From positions 1 through 39,414 of the forward strand of contig VGBZ01000022.1 of NCBI GenBank assembly GCA_016870275.1: a DNA stretch of 39,414 nt. The letters are read 5' to 3'. How positions within the stretch are numbered: the stretch's first letter is position 1; every line of letters begins with the position of its first letter. Origin of the DNA: Actinomycetota bacterium (lineage in GTDB: Bacteria; Actinomycetota; Acidimicrobiia; Acidimicrobiales; Microtrichaceae). The position numbers and the translations under genes are program-made. Shown one piece after another: positions 1 to 9,245 of this stretch. The notes under the pieces were generated by a model, which did no database searches, was not told the origin of the DNA, and saw nothing but the letters and a program-made list of their open reading frames with translations.

Positions 1-2
1 CG

Positions 3-392
3 CTGTCGACCATGCTCCGGCTGCTGGCGCCGTTCCTCCCCTTCACCTGTGAGGAGGTGTGGTCGTGGTGGATGGACGGGTCCGTCCACACGAGCGCGTG
101 GCCGACTGCCGAGGAGCTGCGCGCCACCGCCGGGCTGGGCGCTTCGACCGGTTCCCCCGAGACGCTCGCGGTTGCCGGCGCGGTCCTGAGCGAGCTGCGC
201 GGCGCCAAGTCCGCGGCGAAGGTCGGGATGAAGGCCGTGATCCAACGAGCCGAGGTGGTCGACGACCCGGTCCGGCTCGAACTGCTCCGGTCCGTGCTCG
301 ACGACCTGACCGAGGCGGGCAGGGTTGAGGAGTTCGTGCTGAACGAAGGCGCGGAGCTCTCCGTCACCTGCACGCTCGCCGCCTCAGCGTGA
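3..392 (+). CDS. valS: Valine--tRNA ligase, C-terminal part (5' end outside window)
   Basis: This is the last 129 residues of a class I aminoacyl-tRNA synthetase, open from the window edge. The segment LLAPFLPFTCEEVWSWW is the typical helix of the ValS/IleS anticodon-binding domain (all-alpha, tRNA anticodon stem recognition). The remainder (AKVGMKAVIQRAEV and onward) resembles the C-terminal arm of actinobacterial ValS. The enzyme charges tRNA-Val in the cytoplasm. The catalytic HIGH and KMSKS regions lie upstream and cannot be checked. Its stop codon overlaps the convergent MscS gene by 9 nt. IleS or LeuS are the alternatives, but the helix sequence and short tail favour ValS. Confidence 0.82.
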   Translation: MSTMLRLLAPFLPFTCEEVWSWWMDGSVHTSAWPTAEELRATAGLGASTGSPETLAVAGAVLSELRGAKSAAKVGMKAVIQRAEVVDDPVRLELLRSVLDDLTEAGRVEEFVLNEGAELSVTCTLAASA

Positions 393-1301
393 CACGGGCC
401 CCGGGACGATCACCTGCGCCAATCTGATTCCCGCAGCGTCGAACGCCTGCAGTACCCGGAACCGGAACTCGCGCTCAACGAGGAACTGCTCGGCTGGTTG
501 CGTGTCACACATGGCCCGGAGTGTGATCCCGGTCGGATCGATCAGGACGACACCGAGCACCTCGACGTCACCGGTGATCCGGTCGTCCCACGACTCATCC
601 GCCCGAAGGTGCGCTCCGACCTCGGCGAGCACGGCCACCGCCCGCTCCACGTCGGTCTCGGGAGCGACGACCACGTCGACCACGGCCCGTGACCAACTCT
701 GGGACTTGTTCCCCACCGAGAGCACCTCACCGTTGGCGATGTGCCAGACGGTGCCGTTGACGTCGCGCACCCGGGTGGAGCGCAACGTCACCCGCTCCAC
801 GACTCCCGTCACCGGTTGGCCGCAGTCGACGATGTCACCCACGCCGTAGCGGTCCTCAACCACGATGAAGAACCCGGCGAGGACGTCACGGACGAGCGTC
901 TGGGCTCCGAACCCGAGCGCCACACCGACGACGCCGGCCGAGGCCAGGATCGCCGGGAGGCTCGCTCCGAGCTCAGCGAGCACCAGCGCCGCAGCGACGA
1001 CCACCACGACGAACGACGCCATCGAACGAGCGATCGCAGTGACCGTCTCGCTGCGGGCCTGCAAGCGGTTCGAGGAGCCACCGGAACGGACCTCGTCGGG
1101 GACGAAGTCGCCCAGGCGATCGGCGCTGGCGATCATGCGCAGACCGATCCGCCGGATGAGCCACCTCAGAACGAGGTTCACGACCCACGCTGCGAGCAGG
1201 ATCAGCGGGATCACCACCACCTGGCGTGGGGTGCGATCGGCGATCGACTGGAAGTCCACGGCGAATACGCCCGCCGGGTTCGGGCCGAGCGTGGTCGCCA
1301 C
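384..1301 (-). CDS. MscS-family small-conductance mechanosensitive channel
   Basis: The predicted protein has 305 residues. A hydrophobic segment near residues 25-48 is followed by a pore-region block near 90-140 with the MscS signature: ASAGVVGVALGFGAQTLVRD, then FFIVVEDRYGVGDIVD. After this comes the cytoplasmic beta domain (LRSTRVRDVNGTVWHIANGE). Such channels open under membrane tension and release solutes during osmotic downshock. The frame is open further upstream. I chose GTG at 1301 because TACGCT lies 7 nt before it, the leaderless pattern seen throughout the window, and because the upstream extension is arginine-rich and overlaps the divergent gene. The 3' end overlaps valS by 9 nt. 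Confidence 0.85.
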   Translation of the reverse strand: MATTLGPNPAGVFAVDFQSIADRTPRQVVVIPLILLAAWVVNLVLRWLIRRIGLRMIASADRLGDFVPDEVRSGGSSNRLQARSETVTAIARSMASFVVVVVAAALVLAELGASLPAILASAGVVGVALGFGAQTLVRDVLAGFFIVVEDRYGVGDIVDCGQPVTGVVERVTLRSTRVRDVNGTVWHIANGEVLSVGNKSQSWSRAVVDVVVAPETDVERAVAVLAEVGAHLRADESWDDRITGDVEVLGVVLIDPTGITLRAMCDTQPAEQFLVEREFRFRVLQAFDAAGIRLAQVIVPGPVSR

Positions 1302-1308
1302 GTCGGAG

Positions 1309-1314
1309 AGCGTA
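1309..1314 (-). promoter_or_regulatory. -10-like hexamer of the MscS gene
   Basis: TACGCT on the minus strand ends 7 nt before the GTG at 1301, so a transcript would start at or very near the start codon. No Shine-Dalgarno sequence sits at a usable distance. Inferred from position and from recurrence in the window. Confidence 0.5.
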
Positions 1315-1375
1315 GCGATGCCTCCTCGACGTGCCGGGGACCGACACCATCCACGGCACGCGTGTCGGGCGTCAC

Positions 1376-1381
1376 TACCGT
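1376..1381 (+). promoter_or_regulatory. -10-like hexamer of the GGDEF-EAL gene
   Basis: TACCGT is followed by 8 nt and then GTG at 1390. This suggests a leaderless transcript and favours GTG 1390 over GTG 1384, which lies too close to the hexamer. Confidence 0.5.
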
Positions 1382-1389
1382 AAGTGGCC

Positions 1390-3435
1390 GTGGCCTGGTT
1401 CCGAGCCCGCCGTGCACTCCTGGTGGATGAAGCACGCGCCCGAGCCGCAGCCGACCACGACGCCCTGCTCGACGCCGCTGGAATCGTCCTCGTCCGGGAG
1501 CAGAGCGTCTCACCGTCCATGACGGCGGCGTTCGGCTGGGATCACGAGTCGTTCCAGATCCCGGGGACGCTCCGTGGGCTCGTGCACCCCGACGACACCG
1601 AACGCTTCGACAAGCTCGAACAGCAGGTGATGGTCCGGCTCCTCGCCTCCGACGGCTCGTACCGGCCCGCGCTCGTTCTTCGTACCGTCACCCACGACCT
1701 CCTCGTCGACCTGAGCCGGCACCGCAGCCACCTCGAGGAGACGACACGCCACGCCGAGGTGGTCGAGCACTCTCCGAACGGCGTGGCCGTGTTCGAGTTC
1801 ACCGACCTGAGCGATCCGGAGTCCATGGTCCTGCGATCTGCCAACCCTGCAGCGCAACGACTCCTGCACCTCGAGCACCACTCGCCCGACGGGACGCGAC
1901 TCGATGAGATCCTGACCCGACCCTCGGCTCGGTTGGTGAGCTCGGTGGCGTTCGACGTGGCCCACACGGGGCAGTCGCTGACCGCCGAGCGCCTCACGTT
2001 CAGCGAGCTACCCGACTCCTGGATCGACGTGAGAGTCGACCGACTCGCCGACGGGTCGCTCGCAGCCACGTTCAGCGACGTGACCAAGCACGTCGTGACC
2101 GAGGAGGGACTCCGCCACCGAGCCGGACACGACGCCCTCACCGGCCTGCCCAACCAGTCGATGCTCGAGGACCGACTCGCCGTGCTCACCGCCGAACTCC
2201 TCACCGGAAGGCACGTGGCCCTCGTCCTCGTCGACGTGGACTGCCTCGCCGAGGTCAACGAGTCCCTGGGGCATCGGCTCGGTGACCGGTTCGTCGTGGA
2301 GGTGGCCAACCGGCTCGCCCGCAACGTCGTGGGCGCCGAGTTGATCGCCCGGACGGGCAGCAGCGACTTCGCTGTCATCACCCGACCCGCTGACACCCGG
2401 GCCGAGACCATGGAGCGGGCCCAGTCGGTGGCCGAGGCGCTCGAGACGCCCATCGACGTGGACGGCCACCTGCTCACCGTGCAGGCCCGCCTGGGCGTGG
2501 CGATCGCCCCCGGGCACGGCTCCGACCCGAGGACGTTGCTGCATGCTGCTGAGGCCGCCCGGCGCCAGACCCGTCCGGTCGTACCGGTCGACTCGAGCGA
2601 ACCGACCGAGGGGCTCATCGCCAGGCTCCGGCGGGGCCTCGCCGATCAGGACCTCGAGGTCCGTTACCAACCGATCGTCGAACTCCGGACGGGGCGGGTT
2701 GCCAAGGTGGAGGCGATCCTGCGGTGGCGACGTTCCGATGCGCGCAGCGGTCCGTCGGAGCTGCTCGAGCTCGCCGAACAGTCAGGTCTGGTCCGCGAGC
2801 TCACCCGTTGGATCTTCAGCGAAGCGGCACGGGCGGCCCGCACGGTCTCCGGGGCGGACCGACCCACCCGGGTGTGCGTCAACCTTCCGCTCGCCGCTCT
2901 CGCCAACTCCGACATCCTCACGTTCGTCGACCTGATGATCACCGCTGGGGAACTCGACTGTGAACGGATCGAAATCGAGGTCGCAGAGAGCGAGCTCGCC
3001 GCTGACGCCGTGCGCGCCCAACTCGTCGCCGGACGATTGAACTCACTCGGTATCCGGATGGTCATCGACGGATTCGGAACGGGTTACACCTCGGCGTCCA
3101 CCCTCGAGCACCTGTTGGTCCGCGGCATCAAGGTCGACCGGAGCTTCATCTCGACGCTGGCAGCGGTGCCCGCAGACCTCGTGGCGGTCTGTTCCACCGT
3201 CGAGCTCGCCCACGAGCTCGGACTGACCGTCGGAGCCGAAGGTGTCTCCGACAGCGCCTCGCTCGACCTCCTCGCCGGCGCCGGATGCGACTACGCCCAG
3301 GGCTTCCACATCTCCGGGCCCGTCACCCTCGAGGCGCTGGCCAAGCGGACGAGCGAACTCGAACAGGCCATGGGGAGTTGGTCGACGTCGCTAACGTCCG
3401 GGAGTGACCACGTCCCAGGCCAGTTCGGCGGCTGA
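1390..3435 (+). CDS. GGDEF-EAL domain protein with degenerate active sites
   Basis: The protein has 681 residues. A PAS-like N-terminal part (about 120-240, ending in a DVT segment) precedes a GGDEF domain (about 245-400, opening with DALTGLPNQ) and an EAL domain (about 405-660). The family makes and breaks cyclic di-GMP. Here the GGDEF signature reads GSSDF, so cyclase activity is unlikely. The EAL motif reads EAI, which is tolerated. The normal DDFG metal-binding pair reads DGFG, losing the second aspartate. The EAL-domain Asn (VCVNLP), Glu (VAES), Lys (GIKVDRSF) and late AEG remain. It is probably a c-di-GMP or GTP sensor, or a weak phosphodiesterase. No transmembrane segment is visible. 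GTG 1384 is an alternative start. Confidence 0.88.
   Translation: MAWFRARRALLVDEARARAAADHDALLDAAGIVLVREQSVSPSMTAAFGWDHESFQIPGTLRGLVHPDDTERFDKLEQQVMVRLLASDGSYRPALVLRTVTHDLLVDLSRHRSHLEETTRHAEVVEHSPNGVAVFEFTDLSDPESMVLRSANPAAQRLLHLEHHSPDGTRLDEILTRPSARLVSSVAFDVAHTGQSLTAERLTFSELPDSWIDVRVDRLADGSLAATFSDVTKHVVTEEGLRHRAGHDALTGLPNQSMLEDRLAVLTAELLTGRHVALVLVDVDCLAEVNESLGHRLGDRFVVEVANRLARNVVGAELIARTGSSDFAVITRPADTRAETMERAQSVAEALETPIDVDGHLLTVQARLGVAIAPGHGSDPRTLLHAAEAARRQTRPVVPVDSSEPTEGLIARLRRGLADQDLEVRYQPIVELRTGRVAKVEAILRWRRSDARSGPSELLELAEQSGLVRELTRWIFSEAARAARTVSGADRPTRVCVNLPLAALANSDILTFVDLMITAGELDCERIEIEVAESELAADAVRAQLVAGRLNSLGIRMVIDGFGTGYTSASTLEHLLVRGIKVDRSFISTLAAVPADLVAVCSTVELAHELGLTVGAEGVSDSASLDLLAGAGCDYAQGFHISGPVTLEALAKRTSELEQAMGSWSTSLTSGSDHVPGQFGG
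3392..3397 (+). promoter_or_regulatory. -10-like hexamer inside the preceding gene
   Basis: TAACGT lies 6 nt before GTG 3404 and inside the last codons of the GGDEF-EAL gene. The downstream gene could therefore be transcribed separately as a leaderless message despite the overlap. Confidence 0.45.
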
Positions 3436-4705
3436 AGCCGCCGCCACGCTCCGACCAGAGGACTCCCTGGCGATCGGGCTCGGGCCCGCCCATCCGATTG
3501 CATTCCTCCACGCCCTCGGTGAACGTGACGACTGGCGGGACCTGCACATCTTCGGTGCGCTCCTGACCGACCTGTACGAGATCATCGCTCGACCGAACGT
3601 GCGCTACCGGAGCGGATTCTTCGGGCCGGCGGAGCGCTTCTTCCGTGACAACGGGGCCGCAGTCGAGTACGTGCCCGCCGACTTCCGGCGTTTCGAACCC
3701 ATCGTCCAGAAGCTGTCGCCGCGGGTCATGGCGACCGCTGCGGCCCCGCCGGACGCCGACGGCCACCTGAGCCTCTCGCTGCACGCCGGAGCGCTCGTCG
3801 ACGAGTGGCACCGGTGCGGCGCCGATCCCGAACGGGTGCTGATCGTGGAGTACTCCTCGGCGTTCCCACGGACGCACGGACTCCCACCCGACCATCCGCA
3901 CCGCCTCCACATCGACGAGATCGACGTGTTGTTCGAGAGCGACGCCAGGCCGATCGAACTCGCCGACGCCGAGCCGGACGACACCGACCGGGCGATCGCC
4001 GCCGAGGCGAAGCGGTTCATCCCCGACGAGGCGACCTTGCAGACCGGCATCGGAGCGATCCCGTCGCTGCTCGCCACGCTCATCGCCGAGGGCGACGGCG
4101 GTGGCTACGGCGTCCACTCGGAGATGTTCACCAACGGGCTGATGCGGCTCCACCAGGCGGGGAAGGTGACCAACGCCAACAAGGGCGAGTTCGACGGGTT
4201 CTCGGTCACGACGTTCGCCGCCGGCGTGAGCGAGCTCTACGAGTTCCTCGACGACAACCCCGATGTCCGGTTCCTGCCGGTCGACGTGGTCAACGACGCT
4301 CGACTCATCGCAACGAACCGCCGCTTCGTGTCGATCAACGGGGCCACGGCGATCGACCTGTACGGCCAGGTGGCCGCCGACACCATCGGTAGCCGCCAGT
4401 TCTCCGGCACGGGCGGTCACGAGGACTTCCTCGCCGGTGCCGGCCTGAAGCTCGACGACACGTCGCTGCTGTGCCTGCGCTCGTCGGTCGAGCGACCCGA
4501 GGGCCGGGTATCGCGCATCGTGACCAACCTCGGGCCGGAGATGCTCGTCACCACTCCCCGACACCAGGTCGATGTGGTCGTCACCGAGTGGGGCGCAGCC
4601 GAGCTCGAGGGCCTGACAGTGCGCGAACGGGCCGAGGCGCTCGCTCGGATCGCCCACCCCGACCATCGGGACGAACTGATCGAGGCCGCCGGGACGCTCA
4701 GCTGA
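3404..4705 (+). CDS. Acetyl-CoA hydrolase/transferase family protein (4-hydroxybutyrate CoA-transferase-like)
   Basis: The protein has 433 residues, the usual length of the Cat1/AbfT/acetyl-CoA hydrolase family, which moves CoA between acyl-CoA and a free carboxylate through a glutamyl-CoA intermediate. The C-terminal half shows the family blocks: LQTGIGAIPSLL (CoA site) at about 210-220, then YGVHSEMFTNG with the candidate catalytic Glu, then INGATAIDLYGQVAAD and QFSGTGGHEDF. It appears cytosolic, with no signal peptide. The start GTG overlaps the preceding gene by 32 nt and follows a TAACGT hexamer. The true acyl substrate cannot be read from sequence. The 3' end overlaps the convergent beta-galactosidase by 8 nt within a CTCAGCTGAG palindrome. 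Confidence 0.87.
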   Translation: MTTSQASSAAEAAATLRPEDSLAIGLGPAHPIAFLHALGERDDWRDLHIFGALLTDLYEIIARPNVRYRSGFFGPAERFFRDNGAAVEYVPADFRRFEPIVQKLSPRVMATAAAPPDADGHLSLSLHAGALVDEWHRCGADPERVLIVEYSSAFPRTHGLPPDHPHRLHIDEIDVLFESDARPIELADAEPDDTDRAIAAEAKRFIPDEATLQTGIGAIPSLLATLIAEGDGGGYGVHSEMFTNGLMRLHQAGKVTNANKGEFDGFSVTTFAAGVSELYEFLDDNPDVRFLPVDVVNDARLIATNRRFVSINGATAIDLYGQVAADTIGSRQFSGTGGHEDFLAGAGLKLDDTSLLCLRSSVERPEGRVSRIVTNLGPEMLVTTPRHQVDVVVTEWGAAELEGLTVRERAEALARIAHPDHRDELIEAAGTLS

Positions 4706-7688
4706 GCTTCACCCAGCGGAACCGGGATCGGAGCCGGTGCCGACCGGCGCCGATCCGGTACTGCGACAGCGTCTCGGGACCGCACGACTCGGTGCCCAGA
4801 CCGCGGGTCCAACCGAGGTGGAGTTCGGTGACCGGCGCCTCGTCGAACGCAACGAGCTCATCGACGTGGCGGGCGGCGAAGAGTTCGGCGTCGGTGTGGT
4901 GCCGGGCCGAGAAGCCCACGCCGGGCGTGTCGAGGACGATCTCGAGTGCGACGCCGGCCTCTGGATCACCGAGTCGCAGCCAGCGTGCCTCGGTGTGGAA
5001 ACCGTGGTCCTGAGGGAAGGCGTAACCGACGTACTGCTCAGCGACCGTCGACCTCCAACGGTTCACCGTGGCGGCAGCTCGGCGATCGGGGTAGGACTCG
5101 TGCGGACCGTCCCCGTACCACTCGAGCACCCGCATCGACGCCGGCAGGTACGCCACCACCCCGAGCCTCGGCACATCGGCGGCGGGATCCAGCAGGACGA
5201 ACCGGGCGTCGAGCTCCGACCATCCGTCACTCCTCTGCTTGACGGCCACTGCGGCGTCGACATCGCTGGGCCAGGTGGTGGCGAGTTCGGACCACGGCGA
5301 CAGGTGCGACGACCACTGCGACATCCACGACGTCTGGATGGCGTCGTTGTCGACCAACGCCCGAAACAGCGTTGGCACGAACTCGACCTCGACTGGTGCG
5401 GCGGCCGGTCGGGCCGGCGGCGGCTGGGACCGGCCGGGACGGTCCACCGGAACGGGGAACTGCTCACGGGCGACCATGTGCGACGACGACGCCCACGCCG
5501 CACTGCGGCGGAGGGTCCAGGTCAGCGTGAGGAACGCCTCGCCGGCCGATTCCGGCGGGACGCGGTAGCCGAGCCGGACCGTGCGGGTGCTGCGGGCAGG
5601 GATCGGCGCCACATCGATCACACCGCCGTCGATGCGGCGTCCATCGACCTCGAGCACCCACCGACCCCGCAGGTCGGAGGTGTCGGTGAACCACCGCCGA
5701 TTGGTGATGCGCAGGCGCCCGGTTCGGGCGTCGAGGACCTCGGCGCGCACAGGTCGGCCGACGTGGTGGACCTCGGTCATCGCCGGGTGCGGCGTCCGGT
5801 CCGCAGCGACGAGCCCGTCGCAGATGAAGTTGCCGTCGTTCGGTCGATCGCCGAAGTCGCCGCCGTATCCCCAGCACGGCGAACCATCCGGACCGAGACG
5901 CTCGTCGCCGTGGTCGTCGGTGAGCGGGATGCCGTGTTCGAGCCACTCCCAGATGAACCCGCCCTGGAGGCCCGGGGTGGCGTCGATCGCCGTCCAGTAG
6001 TCCGCCAGCGAGCCGTTGGAGTTGCCCATGGCGTGGGAGTACTCGCACAGGATCACCGGCCGCCGCTGGTCCTCCGGTGCACCGGCGCGAGCGACGAGTT
6101 CGTCGATGCCGGTGTACATCGGGCACACGATGTCGGTGACCGGCGCCGCTGCGAACAGGTCGTGCATGAGCGGGCCCTCGTACTGCACCGGCCGGGACGG
6201 ATCGTACCGACGCAGAAACGCAGCGGCCTCGGCCTGGGGTGGCCCGTCGCCGGATTCGTTGCCGAGCGACCACGCCACGATCGACGGGTGGTTCCGGTCG
6301 CGACGGCACATCCGCTCGACCCGCTCGACCATGGTCCGGGTGAACCTCGGATCACGACACAGCGACACCTGTCGGGCGTGGGACTCGACGTTCGCCTCAT
6401 CCACGAGGTACACGCCGAGCTGATCGCAGAGCTCGGCGAGGTGTTCGTCGTGCGGATAGTGCGCAGCCCGCACGGCGTTGAGGTTGTGGGCCCGCAGCAG
6501 TTCGAGGTCCCGGCGGGTGGTCGCTGCGGGAACGGACCGACCGGTCTGCGGATGGTGCTCATGGAGGTTGACCCCGTGGATCTCCACGGGGGCCCCGTTG
6601 ATGCGAAGCTCCCGATCGACGACCTCGACCGAGCGGAACCCGGTCCGGCGGGCCACGACCTCAACGATCTCGCCGGCCGGGTCACGCAACGTCACGACCG
6701 CCCGGTAGGTCGTCGGCGACTCTGCGGACCACGCCTTCACCCCGGGAACCCGGAGATGGGAGGTGACCGAGCCGGGTTGTACCCAGGTGCCCGACACCAG
6801 GGCGGCCCCCTCGTCACTCGAGTCCCAGCGGATCAGCGCCAGGCGACCAGTGGAGGCCAGGCGCCGGCCGCCGTGGGTCTCGACGTGGACCTCAGAAGTC
6901 CAACCGTCCTCCCGTTGGGCCGGACCATCCACCTGCAGATCCACGACGAGGGTGCCGGTGACGGCCCGGTCGGACGGGATCGGACCCCGGCGGAGGTCCT
7001 CGGGTGCGAGGCCGGGCACCAACCCGACGTCGCTCAGGTGGTTCTCGCCGGGCGACCACAGGGCCACGGACCGCTGCAGACCGCCGTGCCACCACTGATC
7101 CTGGTCCTCGACCCAGCTCTGCGCCGAGAAACGGAACACCACGATCGTCAGCTCGAACGCCCGGCCGGCGCGAACCCGCCCGGTGAGGTCGTACTCCGAC
7201 GGGAGACGAGTGTCGGTGCCGTAGCCGACCAGTTCGCCATCGACCGCCACTGCGTGGAACGACTCGGCGGCTCCGATCCGCAGGACGGAGCCGCGACCCC
7301 GCCACGATCTCGGCACGACGACCCGACGTCGGTACACCCCGACGGAGTTCGATTCAGGGACGCCCGGCGGGTCGATGTCGAAGGGCATCACGATGTTCGT
7401 GTAGTGCGGTGCGTCCCGACCCTGGAGCGTCCAGGCGCCGGGCACCTCGACGGGCCCACTGGTCCGGGTGCCGGCGGCGTCGGTGTGGTCGAGTTCCCAG
7501 GTGCCGTCGAGCGACTGCCACCATGGCGACTCGACGAACGTGGCGGAATCAGCGAGGTCGATTCTCCGGGCCGTGTCGAGATCGGGGGCAGGAACGAGGA
7601 GGGGCCGTGCCGGGAGTCGGTTCAAGGACGTGGCCTCTGGATCGGTCCACGGCCGACCCGGCAGCATCGCTTCGATGGGATCGGTCAT
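4698..7688 (-). CDS. lacZ: Beta-galactosidase, glycoside hydrolase family 2 (LacZ type)
   Basis: The protein has 996 residues, close to E. coli LacZ. The order is a jelly-roll sugar-binding domain (about 50-215), an immunoglobulin-like domain, the TIM barrel (about 340-640), and a C-terminal beta-sandwich of the Bgal small-chain type. Motifs visible: GVNLHEHHP near 372, NAVRAAHYPHD near 405, VDEANVESH near 429, acid/base Glu478 in WSLGNESG, and nucleophile Glu549 in ILCEYSHAMGNS. It cleaves terminal beta-galactosides such as lactose. No signal peptide is seen, so it is probably cytoplasmic. TACGAT lies 9 nt before the ATG. No lac-type permease or repressor is adjacent. Confidence 0.95.
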   Translation of the reverse strand: MTDPIEAMLPGRPWTDPEATSLNRLPARPLLVPAPDLDTARRIDLADSATFVESPWWQSLDGTWELDHTDAAGTRTSGPVEVPGAWTLQGRDAPHYTNIVMPFDIDPPGVPESNSVGVYRRRVVVPRSWRGRGSVLRIGAAESFHAVAVDGELVGYGTDTRLPSEYDLTGRVRAGRAFELTIVVFRFSAQSWVEDQDQWWHGGLQRSVALWSPGENHLSDVGLVPGLAPEDLRRGPIPSDRAVTGTLVVDLQVDGPAQREDGWTSEVHVETHGGRRLASTGRLALIRWDSSDEGAALVSGTWVQPGSVTSHLRVPGVKAWSAESPTTYRAVVTLRDPAGEIVEVVARRTGFRSVEVVDRELRINGAPVEIHGVNLHEHHPQTGRSVPAATTRRDLELLRAHNLNAVRAAHYPHDEHLAELCDQLGVYLVDEANVESHARQVSLCRDPRFTRTMVERVERMCRRDRNHPSIVAWSLGNESGDGPPQAEAAAFLRRYDPSRPVQYEGPLMHDLFAAAPVTDIVCPMYTGIDELVARAGAPEDQRRPVILCEYSHAMGNSNGSLADYWTAIDATPGLQGGFIWEWLEHGIPLTDDHGDERLGPDGSPCWGYGGDFGDRPNDGNFICDGLVAADRTPHPAMTEVHHVGRPVRAEVLDARTGRLRITNRRWFTDTSDLRGRWVLEVDGRRIDGGVIDVAPIPARSTRTVRLGYRVPPESAGEAFLTLTWTLRRSAAWASSSHMVAREQFPVPVDRPGRSQPPPARPAAAPVEVEFVPTLFRALVDNDAIQTSWMSQWSSHLSPWSELATTWPSDVDAAVAVKQRSDGWSELDARFVLLDPAADVPRLGVVAYLPASMRVLEWYGDGPHESYPDRRAAATVNRWRSTVAEQYVGYAFPQDHGFHTEARWLRLGDPEAGVALEIVLDTPGVGFSARHHTDAELFAARHVDELVAFDEAPVTELHLGWTRGLGTESCGPETLSQYRIGAGRHRLRSRFRWVKLS

Positions 7689-7697
7689 CGCTGCGGG

Positions 7698-7703
7698 ATC
7701 GTA
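7698..7703 (-). promoter_or_regulatory. -10-like hexamer of lacZ
   Basis: TACGAT on the minus strand lies 9 nt before ATG 7688, in the 36-nt gap after the photolyase gene. This suggests that lacZ has its own promoter and is not merely the tail of the upstream operon. Confidence 0.4.
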
Positions 7704-7724
7704 CGGGACTCAGCGGTGGGAGAC

Positions 7725-9245
7725 TCAGAGCTCGCCGGCGTCGAGCAGTGCGAGCACCTCCACAGCGCGCTCCCTCACCGCATCGAGGTCCGACAGGCGG
7801 CGCAGCCCGGCGAGTTGGTTGCGCATCCGCCCGTTGGAACCGAACCGGTCGCGATGGCGGGCCATGAAGTCCCAGTAGAGCGTCGTGAAGGGGCACGCAT
7901 CGTCGCCGGTGCGCCGCTTGGGGTCGTAGCGACACCCCCGACAGTGGTCGCTCATCTTGTTGATGTAGGCGCCACCACTGGCGTAGGGCTTGGTGGCCAT
8001 CCGCCCGCCGTCGGCGTGCTGCGACATGCCGATCACGTTCGGGAGCATCACCCACTCGGCACCGTCGACGAAGCGTTCCCACATCCAACGGGTCAGCTCG
8101 TCGGGACGCACCCCGGCGATGAGACTGAGGTTGCCCAACACCATGAGGCGTTCGATGTGGTGGGCGTAGCCGTTGGCCTCGATGTGCCCGCAGACGTTGG
8201 CCACGCACGCCATGTGCGTCTCACCCGTCGACAGCGCCGGCGGCAACGGCCGATCGGCTCCGAGTTCGTTCCAGTGCCACCATCCACCGTCGGGTCCGTC
8301 GGCCCAGAGCCACGACAGCCCCCAGACGTACTCCCGCCAGCCGAGGATCTGACGGATGAAACCCTCGGCAGACGCCAGCGGCACTCGGCTGTCGAGGTAC
8401 GCCGACTCGGCGGCGCGGACCACCTCCATCGGACGCAGGAGACCGAGGTTGAGGCTCGAGGACAGCACCGAGTGGGCGAGTTTCCACTCCGCAGCGAGCA
8501 TGGCGTCCTCGTGCGGGCCGAAGACCGGCAGGCCGTCGGCGATGAACGCATCCAGACGCTCGAGCGCCTGGCTGCGAGTGACGGGCCAGCGACCATCGGG
8601 TGGCGCTCCAACACAGGTGTCGGGCAGTTCGGCGATCACCCGCTCGTCGATGTCGTCGTAGGTGATCGCCGGTGCAGTCGGCCACGAGCGGCCATCCTTG
8701 GGCGGGGGCTCCCGGTTGTCGGCGTCGAGGTTCCAGACCCCACCGATCGGCTGGTCGCCGTCGACGAGCACGCCGAGCCGGGTGCGCTGCCAGCGATAGA
8801 AGTCCTCCATGCGCAGACGACCGGGACGACCCTGCGCCCACTCGGCGAACTCGTCGGGATGGCAGAGGAACTGCGTCGATCGCAACGTCCGCACCCCGAG
8901 ACGCCGCTGGAGCCGGCGGGCTCCCGGGGAGTTGGCCTCGGTGGCAACCACCTCGTCGGGTCGAGCTTGCGCCACGTGGGCCGCAATGCCCTCGGCGAGC
9001 GACGGAGCCCGCCGCTCGTCGACGACGAACCCGGCGGAGCGGAGCTCCTCGGCGAGGTGCGCCGCTGCGCTCTGGATCAGGTGCAGACGCTGGCGGTGCC
9101 AGGGGCGACCATCGACGAGACGATTCGAGGTGACGAACAGAACGGTGTCACGTTCCGGATCGGCCTCGGCGAGTGCCGGAAGCCCGGCATCGATCTGGTC
9201 GAACAGTATCCAGCGGGAACTCCCGCCGGTGCGGACGGTGCTCAG
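7725..9245 (-). CDS. Iron-sulfur bacterial photolyase/cryptochrome (PhrB/CryB class), probable CTG start
   Basis: This flavoprotein of the FeS-BCP class uses blue light, FAD and a [4Fe-4S] cluster to repair DNA photolesions, typically (6-4) photoproducts. Read from CTG 9245 it has 506 residues, starting with a Rossmann domain (RWILFDQ, then DTVLFVTSNR). The helical FAD domain carries WREYVWG, NVIGMSQHADGG and the segment around DHCRGC. Cysteines 347, 435, 438 and 451 have spacings of 88, 3 and 13, the same as the four cluster cysteines of Agrobacterium PhrB (350, 438, 441, 454). No in-frame ATG, GTG or TTG precedes the Rossmann domain nearby. The first GTG (8975) would delete 90 residues. CTG 9245 overlaps the bcp stop as CTGA, suggesting coupled translation. 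Confidence 0.88.
   Translation of the reverse strand: MSTVRTGGSSRWILFDQIDAGLPALAEADPERDTVLFVTSNRLVDGRPWHRQRLHLIQSAAAHLAEELRSAGFVVDERRAPSLAEGIAAHVAQARPDEVVATEANSPGARRLQRRLGVRTLRSTQFLCHPDEFAEWAQGRPGRLRMEDFYRWQRTRLGVLVDGDQPIGGVWNLDADNREPPPKDGRSWPTAPAITYDDIDERVIAELPDTCVGAPPDGRWPVTRSQALERLDAFIADGLPVFGPHEDAMLAAEWKLAHSVLSSSLNLGLLRPMEVVRAAESAYLDSRVPLASAEGFIRQILGWREYVWGLSWLWADGPDGGWWHWNELGADRPLPPALSTGETHMACVANVCGHIEANGYAHHIERLMVLGNLSLIAGVRPDELTRWMWERFVDGAEWVMLPNVIGMSQHADGGRMATKPYASGGAYINKMSDHCRGCRYDPKRRTGDDACPFTTLYWDFMARHRDRFGSNGRMRNQLAGLRRLSDLDAVRERAVEVLALLDAGEL

Noticed and set aside
8975-9243. The photolyase gene beginning at GTG 8975 (416 residues)
   Set aside because: The 90 codons before it encode a well-formed Rossmann start, and the cluster cysteine numbering fits only the longer protein.
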